Shown: positions 33,301 to 43,376 of the stretch, one piece after another
How the letters are laid out: every line of letters begins with the position of its first letter
How positions within the stretch are numbered: the first letter of the stretch is position 1
Assembly (NCBI GenBank): GCA_025594325.1
Contig: JANHCV010000007.1
Span: forward strand, 620,001-684,000
Length of the DNA: 64,000 nt
Reading direction: 5' to 3'
Origin: Blastocladiella emersonii ATCC 22665
Lineage: Eukaryota > Blastocladiomycota > Blastocladiomycetes > Blastocladiales > Blastocladiaceae
Translations under genes and position numbers: made by a program
Notes under the pieces: generated by a model
The model's database searches: none
What the model was told of the DNA's origin: nothing
The model's input: only the letters and a program-made list of their open reading frames with translations

Positions 33301-34064
33301 ATGTCCTCGCCGCTCCTCGCCTCGGTCACCGACCTCGCCACGACGCTGTCGACGGCCGTCGACTGGTCGCAGCCGTCGCTGTCGATTGCCGCCGGCTCCG
33401 TCGCCTTCAACCCGACCTTCTGGAACATTGTCGCGCGCGCCGAGCACCGGTCGCAGATCCTGACGCGGCTCGCCGGCGGCAGCGCCCTCGCCGGGTGCTA
33501 CGCGCTCGCCGCTACCATCTTCTCGCTCGGCATCCTGCGCGACTACCTGTACGCCGCCGCCCTCGACGATCAGCCCGTCGTCGCCATGCTCGCGTGCGAC
33601 ACGGTGCGGGTTGCGGGCGCGGCGATGTTGGCGGTCGGGAACGTGTTTGTCCTCTCGTCCATGTGGCGGCTCGGCGTCACGGGCACCTACCTCGGCGACT
33701 ACTTTGGGATCCTCATGGAGCAGCGCGTCACCGAGTTCCCGTTCAATGTCATGGAGAACCCCATGTACACCGGGTCGACCATGTGCTTTGTCGGTACCGC
33801 TCTCTGGTACGCCAAGGCGTGTGCACGAGCTTCTCCGTCAGACACTCACATGGTTCGTCACCGTAGGAAGGGCTCGTTCGCCGGCCTCGTCCTCTCCGTC
33901 TGGGTCTGGATCGTCTACCAGCTCGCGCTTGCGTACGAGGGGTACGTCTTCCTCCCGCTCAACGACGCCTCCCTGCTCACGCTGACCCGCGCGACTGTAG
34001 CCCCTTCACCGCCCAGATCTACGCCAAGCGCGACGAGCTGCGCCGCAAGCAGAAACAGGAGTGA
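33301..34064 (+). CDS. OPI3: phosphatidyl-N-methylethanolamine N-methyltransferase
   Basis: 218 aa in three exons: 33301-33818, 33867-33941 and 34001-34064. ER membrane enzyme that transfers methyl groups from S-adenosylmethionine to make phosphatidylcholine (Kennedy-independent route). The conserved core is present: FNPTFWNIVARAEHRSQ, LGVTGTYLGDYFGILMEQRV, then FPFNVMENPMYTGSTMCFVG, where the GxG and NPMY segments bind SAM in PEMT. The spliced C-terminus reads YEGPFTAQIYAKRDELRRK, matching the PEMT ending. Four hydrophobic helices. Length matches OPI3/PEMT (about 200 aa). The intron-1 donor is GTGTGC, weaker than the others here, but only it keeps the frame. Confidence 0.93.
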
Positions 34065-34199
34065 GTCGCGTTGCTTTTGCGCGAGTAAAAATACACCTTT
34101 TGTGGACAAACGGTGGACACACGGCGGCTTCGCCTCAGCGGCGCTTCGAGCTGCACTCCTGGCACACCTCCACGACCATCACTTCATCACGCGCTGAAC

Positions 34200-36647
34200 A
34201 TGGAGCGAATGAATCCCGACTTGGCGCAGTCGTCCGACATGGCCGAGCGTGACCCGCCGCCGCTCGGTGAGCTTGACTTCGACGACGTTTACTTGGACAA
34301 GCTCCTCGACGACTTGCTCAACACGCCGCCTACAGCGCCGGCGCAGCCGCGTCAGCTCTCGTCGCCGGACGCGACCATCGCGCCGGCCTACAATCCCGAC
34401 GCCTTCGCGCCGTCCAACGTGGCGCAGGCCTTGCAGGTTATGGCCGATCTCGCCCAGCCTGTGGCCGGCGCGGAAGCGGTGTTCGCACCGCCTCCGCAGC
34501 AGACTTCGCTGCTTCAACCTTCAACACTAGTCCAGCCCGACCTTGCGCTCGCGTACGAGCAGCAGCAGACCTCGCTCTCTGAGAACGGCTCGTTGCCCGT
34601 CTCGTTTCAGCATCACGCTGCGCTCCCGCATCACGCTGCGTTCCCGCATCACGCTGCGCTCCCGCATCACGCTGCGCTCCCGCATCACGCTGCGCTCCCG
34701 CATCACGCTGCGCTCCCGCATCACGCTGCGCTCCCGCATCACGCTGCGCTCTCGCATATCGCTGCTCCTCTGGCTGCGACCGCCTCGGCGCTGCTTCCGG
34801 CCGCGCCGCTCCCTCCTCTGCAGCCCCCTCCTTTCACTCAAGTCCCGCAGGCAATGCTTGGACCTTTCATGGCCACCCAGAACCCCAGCGCTTTCATGGC
34901 GGCCCCGCCGACCGCCACACCCCCTCCAGCGAACAATCAGTTTCTGCCGCGCATTGAGCGCCTGGACGATTGTGTCGTTGGAGACACAGACTACTCGTTC
35001 GTCGAGCGCAATAAGTCTCAGTCTTGGCTCGTGCTGCGCCTCGTTTCGAGCGCAGTGAAACCAGGCAAACCCCGCAATTTGAAGCGCGTCGACAGGAAGG
35101 GCGACATCGTGTTCTTCCCTGTCGTCGTGTACGCGCCAGAGTTCCACCGCGCGCCCAAGCTGCGCATCGAGTGGACCGTCGATCTCACCAAGGTCAACCC
35201 CGAGCAAAAGCTTGCGCCGCCTGGCACGGCCAAAGCCGAACAAGAGCTTCAACTCAAGGAGATCGAGGGGACGTTCCGGTACGAGGGCGTGATCCGTATT
35301 CAGCAGCATTGGACCTTCGTTGGCAGCGACTTCAATACCGAGGAGCAGCTCTTCAACTGCGTCCTGACCATCAACGGCATGGCGGCCATGGTTGGCGGAC
35401 AATGTACGGACCACACCGATTGTTGGCTCCGCGACCGAAGATTCACTCACCCGCAATTCTTTTCGTAGCTCCGTTCAAGATCCAAGTCAAGTCTAGCAAA
35501 AACCGCGAGCCGAAGCGCCCTCGCCCAGCTGACGACGGCGACGAGAATGCTTCTTTGCCGTCCGCTGCTTCATCAGCCGAGTCGACGCCGTTGTCATCGA
35601 GCGCGTCGGCCGAACCGTCGCCGTCGTCAGCGAGCGCGTCGCCGCTTCCTGTGCCTCAGCCGCTTCCTGTGCCTCAGCCGCCCAAGAAGCAGGAGCTGCT
35701 TCTTGCCGCCATGCAGGCCAGCCGCGACCCGCTTGCGCCTGAGCTGATTGCTGCGCTCGCGTCGCCCGACGTGCATTTCACGCCGTACGCTCTCACCCAG
35801 GCCTACTCGCTCCTCATCGACCGGCATCTCGCAGACGAGGAGTCGGAGTGGCAGCCCGACGACATCGCGCGCGTTCTTGTCCTGCTCCTGCGTCGCGGGA
35901 ACTGGACCAACCCTGGTGCGTGCCACGCTCGCGGCGCTCGTCTTTCTCGAGCACCTGCTGACACACCACCGGCCCCCTGTAGCCGCTTGGTCTGCTGCCG
36001 CGAATGGCGCCGTCAAGTTCCCGTACCTGTTCCACCACGTCGCCGAGCACGTCCACGATCCCGCCCGCGTCAACGCCGTCTTCTCCGCGCTGCGCACCGG
36101 CGACGCGCCCGGTCTCCCTCCGCAGCTCGACCCGCGTCCCGAATGGCCGCCCGCCGACTGGTCCGCCGCCGTCTTCCACCCGCTCACGCTGCAGGACCGC
36201 CCCGACCGCCACCGCGGCCGCGCCATCAACCGCCGCGCGATTCACACGGCCGCGTTCTGCAAGAACACGGCGTTCGTCGTCGCGCACGTGCGGTACGCGA
36301 CGCCCGAGGCCTCGCTCGCCAAGAACCCGGACCACGGCGGCAACCTGTTTCACACGCTGTGCGCGTCGGCGTCGGAGCATGTGACGCTGCGGCTTCTGTG
36401 GGCCGAAATCGAGGCCTGCGGCGATCCGGCCAAGCGCGCGGCGTTTGAGCGCGCCGCGGTCGAGCCGAACCGGAAGGGCACGTCGCCTAAGGGAATGGCC
36501 GAGTACCAGGTCAAGCACCCGTTTGGGTCCCACGAGGCGAACGAGGCCAAGCGGATGACGCTCGAGTGGATCGACCAGCTCGAGTCGCAGTTCAAGGCGC
36601 TCAGCATCAGCGACGAGCTCGCGATGCCATCGCCAACGTGGATGTGA
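34200..36647 (+). CDS. large putative DNA-binding/regulatory protein with LPHHAA repeats
   Basis: About 771 aa, exons 34200-35403, 35469-35915 and 35983-36647, frame kept. The N-terminus is acidic (LDFDDVYLDKLLDDLLNTPP), like an activation domain, followed by Gln/Pro-rich sequence and a run of PHHAAL repeats. Residues 270-420 form a beta-rich domain: DTDYSFVERNKSQSWLVLRL, GDIVFFPVVVYAPEF, HWTFVGSDFNTEEQLFNCVL and, across the splice, GQSPFKIQVKSSKNREPKRP. The last piece, a strand followed by a basic patch, recalls Ig-fold DNA-binding domains (Rel/p53-like), but I cannot confirm this. A second folded region (500-740, with NWTNPAAWSAAANGAVKFPY) is unfamiliar. Function unknown; a transcription regulator is a weak inference. 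Confidence 0.75.
34611..34755 (+). repeat. 18-bp coding minisatellite (LPHHAA)
   Basis: About eight tandem copies of CATCACGCTGCGCTCCCG, nearly identical, changing only at the ends (TTCCCG, CTCTCG). Each encodes HHAALP. Low divergence suggests recent expansion, so copy number probably varies among strains. Confidence 0.92.
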
Positions 36648-36704
36648 TTGATTAGTTTTGTGATGTGTGTGTATGATATACAATCCCCTGTTTTTGTGTC
36701 CATG

Positions 36705-38370
36705 TCACAGCTCCATGACCGCCTTGAGCGTCGGCATCAGCTCGCTGCCGGGGAACCGCCCGAGACACCCGCGCGCGACTGAGATCTCGTCGAACTGCGT
36801 CACGCCGTCCACGGCCGCGGTCTCGCGGCGCCGGCCGAGGTTGGCGAGCACGACAGGGACCGGCTCGTGCGAGTGGTCGCCGTACAGCACCGGCGTCGAG
36901 TGGTCGCCTGTCACGATGGCCATGTACTACGGAACGTGGGGTGTGAGTGACCGCGGGTTGCAATGAGGGTGGGAAAGCGTACCCGCGTCGTCGCGTCCGC
37001 ATCGAGCGCCTTGACAGCGTGGCCGATGGCCGAGTCGATGAGCTGTAGGAAATGGACCTGTTACGCGTCGCGGCAGTGAGCGATGGACACTATGGGGCGA
37101 TGGCCGTGGTCGCCGTACCTTCTTCTCCACGTCGCGGTCGTGGCCAGCGTCATCAACGGCCTTGAAGTGCACGAATCCAAAGTCGTAGTCTACGCGTTAG
37201 CGCGAGATTCGGCCGTCAGATTCCCTTGAGTGAGAAAGCGACAGATCGCGTACCATCCGACTGGATCAGCTCAACGGCGCGGTTGACCTTGGCCATAAAG
37301 TCGGACCGGTAGTCGCCCGTCGCGCCCTTGACCGGGATCACGTCTACCTCGCCACCCGCCCGTCAGCCTCACACCTCTCACCCCCACCACGCCCGCGCGT
37401 ACCCATGCCAACCGTCATCCCGAGCCCCGCGATGATACACGTGGGCGCGACCATAAACGCTCCCCGCGCAAACCCGTGCCGCTCGGCGAACGGCGTGACG
37501 CGGATCCGCATCCCGCCGCCGCGCAGCAGCACGCAGTTGGCCGGCGGCTTGCCGTCGCGCACGCGCACCGCGTTGATCGGATGCGCCGATAGGATCGCGG
37601 TCATGGCGGCAGTCAGCTCGTTGAGGAGGAGCGCGGTGCGCGCGGATTCGGGGGTCGCGGTGAGGGGGATCGACGTGATGAGTGGGAGGCTACACGGGCG
37701 CGCGGGCGGGTGTGAGTGGTTGAGAGAGTGATGAGTAAGGGGAGGAAGGACGTGCTTGTCCTTGAGCGGGTCGGTGCCGAGGATCTCGTCCGACAGGCCG
37801 GGCCCGCGCAGCCGCACGCCGCACCGGTGCTCGGTCGCGTACTTGACGGCGACCTCGATCTCGGGGAAGTTGGGCAGTTTCCTAGCACCGCTCGCGAGTC
37901 AGCGTACATGGGGAAGGCGAAGCGAGTTGAAGAACGTGCAGTCCGTTGAGCGCAGCACACAGGTCCGGCCCGACCCCCTCGAAATGCCGATCCGCGCGCC
38001 GACTCACGACCACGCCCGTTGCCGTATCCAGCACCGCAAAGTTGCTCTTGAACGCGACGTCGCCCGGGCGCATCTCGAGCCCGGCGCCCATGCACTCGAA
38101 GGCGCCGCGGCCGCGGTAGTGCTCGCGCGGCGGGTACCCGAGCAGGCTCAGGTGCGCCGTGTCGGACCCGCACGCGAGCCCGGGCTCGACCGGGTCCATG
38201 AGCCCCGTCACGCCGCGCGCAGCGAGGGCGTCGAGGTGCGGCACCGACGCGGCCTGCAGCGGGGTGCGGTGGTTGAGTGTGGGGACGGCGACGTCGCCGA
38301 TGCCGTCGATCAGGAACAGCAGCGCCTTGCGCCGGGTTGTGGTGATGCGTTCGTGCGTGGTAGCTAACAT
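36705..38370 (-). CDS. cofactor-independent phosphoglycerate mutase, archaeal (ApgM) type
   Basis: About 443 aa, exons 38370-37961, 37881-37403, 37343-37254, 37189-37119, 37042-36983 and 36926-36705. It interconverts 3- and 2-phosphoglycerate in glycolysis and gluconeogenesis. Alkaline-phosphatase-superfamily metal motifs are visible: LFLIDGIGDVAVPTLNHRTP, PGLACGSDTAHLSLLGYPP, YRGRGAFECMGAG, VHFKAVDDAGHDRD and IVTGDHSTP with a following GDHSHEPVP. These are the ApgM pattern, not the longer bacterial/plant GpmI. The active-site Ser/Thr region is GSDTAH. A Pro/Ser/His-rich stretch around 37690-37750 is open and may be an unspliced GC-AG intron or an insertion. The 3' end lies 57 bp from the convergent gene. 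An upstream in-frame Met (38454) exists. Confidence 0.87.
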
Positions 38371-38693
38371 GGTTGTCAAGGCGGTGTTGGGGAGAGAGAG
38401 CGAATCGTTGGGAGAGCCGGCCTTCTTGTAGTGCGCCGAGTGGAGCCAGTTCATTCGATCGACGCGCTCTCACGTTTGGCGAACGCGTCGCGTCGCGTGC
38501 AACGAGTGGCTTGACCCGCGAGACGTGTATAAAGGGCATTTAGGGCCACAGTACAAGAAATGTGGGGACCCAGTCGGACTCGCGCACGCGCAAAAACAGA
38601 CCGAGTGCGCCCAGGTAAGGCGGGAAGGGTGGGAGGAAGGGAGGGGAGGACAAGACCGTCGAGCGAGGGTGCGACGCCTTGGACCGAGCGGCC
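38371..38693. other. intergenic
   Basis: Promoter side of the ApgM gene. A TATAAA occurs on the plus strand at 38528-38533 with no recognisable gene downstream. Confidence 0.4.
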
Positions 38694-39556
38694 CTAGTTG
38701 CCGCCGCCGCGACCACAGCCACGGCCGCGACCACGGCCACGGTGACCGCGGCACCCGCGCGCGCGAGCGTGCTCGTACACGCGCGCCGCCACCGGGTTGA
38801 CAGTGTTGTTGCTGCTGCTGCTGCTGCTGCTGCCCATGGTTATGGCCGTGGTACCCGTCGAGGGCGCCACCGCCGCCGCCGCCATGAGCGCGCGCAAGAT
38901 CTGAGCCGCTGTCCACGGCTGGCCCGCGGACCGCCGCGACGCCGAGCCGAGCCCCATGGCCCGTGCTGCCGCCACCGTCGTTGTCGCCGCCGAGGAAGTC
39001 GGGCGACCCGACGTCGCAGTACGAGACTGGACAGTCGAGGCCGACGAGGGCTGCATGTTGACGGGGCTGGGCGACGAGGGCCCAAAGGACGCGACGCGAC
39101 GGCGCTTGTGGGACGCGGTAGCAGGCGCGGAGGAGCGCGAAGGCGAGGACGCGCTTGTTGATCTTGATCTCATTCTTGACGCCGAGCTTGGCGAGCGAGG
39201 TCTTGGCGAGGGCGAGGGCGAAGACGACGATGACGAGCGGCTGCGGGCTTGGCCACGCGCGAGCCCGTGGTCGCCGTTGTTGCCGTGGTCACGGTCGTCG
39301 AGGTCCGTGGCCTTGGAGCCGCGGTGGTCGTCGCCTTGGTCACCACCTCGACCGCCACCACCTGGACCACCATCTGGACCACCACCACCGCCATCTGGAC
39401 CATCACCACCACCACCACCACCACCTGGACCGTCGGCGGGCTCGTCCGCGTAGCCGGGGTCGCCCTCGAACCGCGACGCGTTCGTTACGTTTGCGCCTCC
39501 TCTAAACTTTGGAACACCTTGTTGGAAATCACCTCGAATACGTCCGCAACCAAGTG
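38694..39556 (-). CDS. low-complexity Gly/Ser/Arg-rich ORF, start not found
   Basis: The minus frame is open from just after a TGA near 39557 to a stop at 38694. It reads GDFQQGVPKFRGGANVTNAS, then a Gly/Asp/Pro tract (GPGGGGGGGDGPDGGGGGPD), Arg/Ser-rich sequence, SSSSSSSNN and an RG-rich end (RGRGRGRGCGRGGGN). The first Met codon lies only at 39173, so either the start is in an undetected upstream exon or this is a fragment. RGG/RS composition is common in RNA-binding proteins, but no folded domain is visible. Confidence 0.4.
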
Positions 39557-39635
39557 CTCACTTCATGCATGCATCTCCTCACATCCTTCCTAACGGCTGC
39601 ACTCATTTCCGCGCAACAGAAACACATCCAACACC

Positions 39636-40052
39636 ATGGATCCGCAGCAGCCCGCCGAACAACAGCCTGCCCAGCACCTCAATTACACCGGCCCAGGTGC
39701 CGAGCATCTTAACGGGCTTGTCACGGTGAGTCTTCAGATGGACCAGCAGCTGACTGAGCAGAAGGTACAGCTTGAAGCGCAGCAGGCGCAGCTTGACGCA
39801 CAGCAGGTGCAGCTCGACACAATCCCCGCCATGAAGGCTCAAATCGCCAAATTGCAGGCGCAGCTTGACGCGCAGCAGGCCCAGCTTGACACGGTGCCCG
39901 GCATGAAGTCCAAGGTCGCCAAACTGTAGGCGCTGGTCAACGCCTCGCAACAGGAGCAGATCAAAGCGTATCAGTTGCAGTTCAACCCGCTGGTGGCTGT
40001 TGTCCGGGAAGAAGTCCCAGAACCGCATCCAGGTTTGAGTTGTTTTCGATAA
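39636..40052 (+). pseudogene. coiled-coil protein gene interrupted by an in-frame TAG
   Basis: ATG at 39636 opens a Gln/Leu-rich coiled coil made of repeats such as LDAQQAQLDTVPGMKSKVAK. At 39927 an in-frame TAG (CTG TAG GCG) stops it after 97 residues. The same frame continues with equal character (ALVNASQQEQIKAYQLQFNP) to TAA at 40050. Either a nonsense mutation, or the TAG is the acceptor of an intron: a GTGAGT donor at 39726 would give an in-frame 204-nt intron. Function unknown. It borders the LRR/mobile-element region. Confidence 0.5.
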
Positions 40053-40153
40053 TTTCTATGTGGTTTTACGCCATTTGAATACGCCAAATAGCCGCACGCA
40101 AGTGCTTATAAGCAGCACACGGACGACTTCGCTCATCCAAGCGTGCCACGGAT

Positions 40154-40191
40154 GTGAGACGCGTCTCGAAATCACGTCCGGATCACGTGGG
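40154..40191 (+). promoter_or_regulatory. shared upstream box of LRR gene 1
   Basis: GTGAGACGCGTCTCGAAATC, then ACGTC and GATCACGTGGG, about 130-170 bp before the LRR1 ATG. Nearly the same sequence precedes LRR2 and LRR3 at similar distance. The core ACGCGT (MCB-like) and CACGTG (E-box-like) are candidate protein-binding sites. Confidence 0.6.
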
Positions 40192-40322
40192 AACAGCGCA
40201 AGCCTCGCGCTTCGCCGCTCCGGTCAGTCAGCGGCTGAGCCACCCGAGGGTTCAAGGCGGCCGCCTCTTGTGCTGAGCCCACCCTCCCTTCGTGAACCAT
40301 GCTATTGTGTCATTGAAACACC

Positions 40323-42023
40323 ATGAAGCTTCATGTAACCGTTCTAGTCGAGGACATACTCGTTCGAGCGGTCCATCTCCACGACCCGATGGACGGAACT
40401 GGTCTGTTGCAGTACGCACGAGTCCTTCCGCAGAGCCAAGCACCGCGCGTCTTTCGCGCCGTCACGGAACGCGCGCTCAACGAGGTTTCTGTTGGCGACG
40501 CAGTGGCGAAAGGCCACGTCTGGGCTCTCAATTTATGGGCGGCGAGCGGTCAAACTCTTCGCATCGAGCAAGCCCAGTTCATGAAGGCTGTCCATGGCGG
40601 TCACTTTAACGTCGTGAACTGGCTGCGTCGTTCGCACATTTTTGTCAAAGAAGAGAGTCGTAATAGCGACGAGCGGAGACTGATGCGCTTGCTCTTGGAC
40701 GAGCAGCCGCCATGGTTTGAAGCCGTGCGCAGCAGTCTTGGCCCGGTGCGTCCTTGCCCGCTGCGGGCACGTTTCTTGGTCGACTTTGCTGACAAACCCT
40801 TTCCCATGATACAGGGCAGCCTCTCTTGCGCACCAGGCGACCTGCTTGCACTTCTTCTCTGTAAACGCATTGCTTCAGGCGAGACGAGCTTCCTGGAACT
40901 CAAAAATGCTCGACTGACCGAGTACGGCGCCCGCTTGCTTGCAGACGCGTTCGCCAGTCCAGCTCAACGGGTGGAGCTGATCAAGTTCAAGGATCTTTGC
41001 CTCTCATTTCCTGTGCTAGCGACGTTTGCTTTATCGAGCTCCGCGAAAGTGTTCAAGCTGTACGATGTGTTCTACGTCGAGGATGTTGCAGGCTCACCAA
41101 CTGCAATGCAGTGGCTCCCCAAAAGCGCCAAGGAGCTCTACTTTATGGGTTATAGGGACTTTCAGATGCCCAATTCAGCCCTTTACTTCCGCAACCTCCC
41201 TGATTCGCTCGAGCTGATTGATATCAACTCTCTTGACATGGACGTCGAAGACTTCGCGAACTTGGCGCATGGTATTCCCGGCAGCCTTCGCTCCCTGACC
41301 ATCATGGAGTTCTATCCTTGCCACGAGTCTTGTCAGGTCCTGATGGCACATCTTCCACCCACGCTCGAAGTGCTCAGGTTTGGGCCCGAGAAGTTTTACG
41401 CCAATACCGCACTTGCAATCGTTTCGAATCTACCACGATCTCTTCGCGAACTCGAACTTCAACTCAGTGAACTCAATTCGGATGGAGCCAAGGCTTTGGC
41501 CCTCAACATGCCACCTAAGCTCGAGATCCTACACCTAATGACGTGCGAGATTTATGGCGACGGACTACGCGAGCTTCTTGGTTCACTCCCTTCTACGCTT
41601 ACAATGCTTATTATTGAACGAGAAGCCAAGGTTACAGACGACTGCGCGGCCGCTCTCGCGCACAACTTTCCGCCGCGACTCAAGTCTCTCACCCTCGAAG
41701 GCGTAGTAGACCTGACATCAACTGGAGCGATGATACTTGCCGCGCATCTTCCCGCCGGACTCGAGATGTTGAATCTTGGGGGCAATGAGAGCATTGGTTC
41801 TGAAGCTGCGTTTCTAGTCTTTGCGAGTTCGCCCGCTTCATTGCGACATCTCTATCTGCAATCGGTTGGTTTGGATGACGCGTTTTTGAACAAGCTCAAC
41901 TGTTACATGATCGAAAACGGAAAGTCGTCGCTGCAAACACTTTCACTCAACCTTGAGCACAACGAGTTTGCCGCGGAAACTTTAGCCAAGTTTCGACCCC
42001 AAATCGATGCCAAGTTTGATTGA
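40323..42023 (+). CDS. LRR protein 1, intact member of a local family
   Basis: Two exons (40323-40745 and 40815-42023), 543 aa spliced. The N-terminal region MKLHVTVLVEDILVRAVHLH followed by DP(M/T)DGxGL and P(Q/R)xQAPRVFRAV is conserved in copies 2 and 3 and unfamiliar to me. It may be a small helical adaptor domain, not a recognisable F-box. From about residue 190 it forms ribonuclease-inhibitor-like leucine-rich repeats with a LPxSLxxLxL core (LPRSLRELELQLSEL, MPPKLEILHL, LPSTLTMLII). The intron (40746-40814, GTGCGT...ATACAG) is 69 nt with no stop, so unspliced mRNA would encode a 566-aa form. The intron site is identical in copies 2 and 3. No signal peptide or membrane helix. LRR domains bind proteins; the partner is unknown. 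Confidence 0.85.
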   Translation: MKLHVTVLVEDILVRAVHLHDPMDGTGLLQYARVLPQSQAPRVFRAVTERALNEVSVGDAVAKGHVWALNLWAASGQTLRIEQAQFMKAVHGGHFNVVNWLRRSHIFVKEESRNSDERRLMRLLLDEQPPWFEAVRSSLGPVRPCPLRARFLVDFADKPFPMIQGSLSCAPGDLLALLLCKRIASGETSFLELKNARLTEYGARLLADAFASPAQRVELIKFKDLCLSFPVLATFALSSSAKVFKLYDVFYVEDVAGSPTAMQWLPKSAKELYFMGYRDFQMPNSALYFRNLPDSLELIDINSLDMDVEDFANLAHGIPGSLRSLTIMEFYPCHESCQVLMAHLPPTLEVLRFGPEKFYANTALAIVSNLPRSLRELELQLSELNSDGAKALALNMPPKLEILHLMTCEIYGDGLRELLGSLPSTLTMLIIEREAKVTDDCAAALAHNFPPRLKSLTLEGVVDLTSTGAMILAAHLPAGLEMLNLGGNESIGSEAAFLVFASSPASLRHLYLQSVGLDDAFLNKLNCYMIENGKSSLQTLSLNLEHNEFAAETLAKFRPQIDAKFD

Positions 42024-42035
42024 TCTCTCGTACGC

Positions 42036-42057
42036 TATATATATATATATATATATT
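42036..42057 (+). repeat. AT dinucleotide microsatellite
   Basis: (TA)n run in the 3' flank of LRR1, the most AT-rich point of the window. Confidence 0.9.
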
Positions 42058-42114
42058 CTATTTGTTACTCGTTGTGAAAAGGTTTGCCTTCTGTCTGGTT
42101 CGCCAAAGACCATT

Positions 42115-42131
42115 CGAGGGCTAAAGCCCTC
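42115..42131 (+). repeat. terminal palindrome, unit 1 left
   Basis: CGAGGGCTAAAGCCCTC, able to form a 7-bp hairpin, followed by TTTCTAG. Confidence 0.8.
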
Positions 42132-42166
42132 TTTCTAGACCGGGTCGCTGCCGGATAGGGTGCCGA

Positions 42167-42180
42167 CGCTCACGTGAGCG
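42167..42180 (+). repeat. subterminal palindrome, unit 1
   Basis: Perfect palindrome CGCTCACGTGAGCG about 50 bp inside the left end. Unit 2 has a different CACGTG-containing hairpin at a comparable place (46153). Confidence 0.7.
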
Positions 42181-42494
42181 CCATGCACGTGAGCGACCCG
42201 AAAACGCGTGACAGACGCGTCGTTTCTCATGTGACTGCTGTGGCGCAACGCGTCCTGGCCTTGCACGTGATCGGCCTCGGCCCAACCCGCGGAAGCGCCG
42301 CGCCGCGCCAACCACTCAAGGGCGAGCGGAGCGCGTTGCACCGACTCGCGTGCCTTCGCCAGCTTCAGAGTTCAAGAGGATCGGAGCGATGTGAACGTAG
42401 GAGAACGAAAAGTACATCTTTGTGCGGGAGGAAACAAGAGTCTGCGCGAGTCTGCGCGAGGGGAATGAACAGAGTCGGGGCGGGAGCGAGTGCA

Positions 42495-43376
42495 TCAGGT
42501 CGACGAGGACAGGCGGCCGCTGCGGCGCCGCTTGGGCTGCGCCTCGTGCTCGTCGTTGACGACGCACTCCTCGTGCTCCTCCTCGGCGGCCGCGGCGGCG
42601 GTCGCCGCCGTGCGCTTCGTCGCGTTGGCGGTAGACGTCGGGACACCGGCTTGGTCGTCACCGATGGCGGCGGGCGTGCACGCCGCGAGCGCAGCGGTTG
42701 TCGGAGCCGCAGCTGCGGCCGCGTCGTCCATGTCGCACCCGACCGACACGGAGTTTGAGTCCGGCACCCCCACGACGATTTTGTCGATGCTGCCGATCGC
42801 GATGAACGAGTGCGTCCAAATGGGGTCCGCGCAGCTCGGGAAGCCGCCGTACTTCTTGGTGCCGGTGTTCTTGCCGCCGGCGTTCTTGGTGTTGGCGGGC
42901 GAGTTGATGGCGGGCGGCACGACAGCGGGCGGCTGGATCGCGTGCTCCTGCGTCACGGGCGCCGCGGCGGGCGAGACGACGGCGGCCGAGATGTTGACGG
43001 GCTGCTGGATCGTGAGCTGCTGCGCCGCGGGTTCCGCGGCAATCGAGGCGGCGACCTGCTGCACACCGTGACCAGCGGCGCCCGATGCGACGCCGTTTGC
43101 CGCGGCGCGGGCGGCCTGGTGCGCGGCGAGGTTGTTGACAAAGTTCTCGCGGCCGTCGCGCATGCACTCGTGGTACACCTCCGTGGCCTCGTTGAGCTCG
43201 GCCCGCATGCCCTTCATCGTGCGCGGCACGCCTGCCGAGGTGAAGGCCTCGTCGCCGGGGAAGCCCGGGTCGTCGTCGGATTCTGAAGAGTCCGACGCGT
43301 TCACGTCGCAGAGGAACCGCGGCTGCGGCGGTGCCGTCAGCGTCGCGCGAGCCGGAGCCGTGCTTGGCGTCGTCGG
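42495..43376 (-). CDS. ORF A of unit 1 (mobile-element accessory protein, 5' truncated)
   Basis: Leftward frame open from a TGA near 43377 to a stop at 42495, without an ATG in the proximal part. The conserved core PQPRFLCDVNASDSSESDDD and MKGMRAELNE matches unit 2 (RQPRFVFDVSDEEGDSDPKF, MAGILRELND). The ends are also shared: KRTAATAAA, an acidic run, then QPKRRRSGR. The middle is Ala/Gln/Val-rich. The basic KRRR end suggests nuclear localisation or DNA binding; no catalytic motif is visible. It abuts the helicase frame head-to-head at about 43370, where the helicase also begins abruptly, so the junction looks like a deletion point. I do not recognise the family. Confidence 0.55.
   Translation of the reverse strand, partial: PTTPSTAPARATLTAPPQPRFLCDVNASDSSESDDDPGFPGDEAFTSAGVPRTMKGMRAELNEATEVYHECMRDGRENFVNNLAAHQAARAAANGVASGAAGHGVQQVAASIAAEPAAQQLTIQQPVNISAAVVSPAAAPVTQEHAIQPPAVVPPAINSPANTKNAGGKNTGTKKYGGFPSCADPIWTHSFIAIGSIDKIVVGVPDSNSVSVGCDMDDAAAAAAPTTAALAACTPAAIGDDQAGVPTSTANATKRTAATAAAAAEEEHEECVVNDEHEAQPKRRRSGRLSSST

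Noticed and set aside
38528-38533. TATAAA on the plus strand as a promoter
   Set aside because: No supportable gene or structured RNA downstream; kept only as a remark.
42115-42138. Classic Helitron 3' end (hairpin then CTRR)
   Set aside because: Hairpin followed by CTAG occurs at the left ends, which lie downstream of ORF A but upstream of the helicase; the right ends lack CTRR at the usual spacing. Orientation is therefore unsettled.
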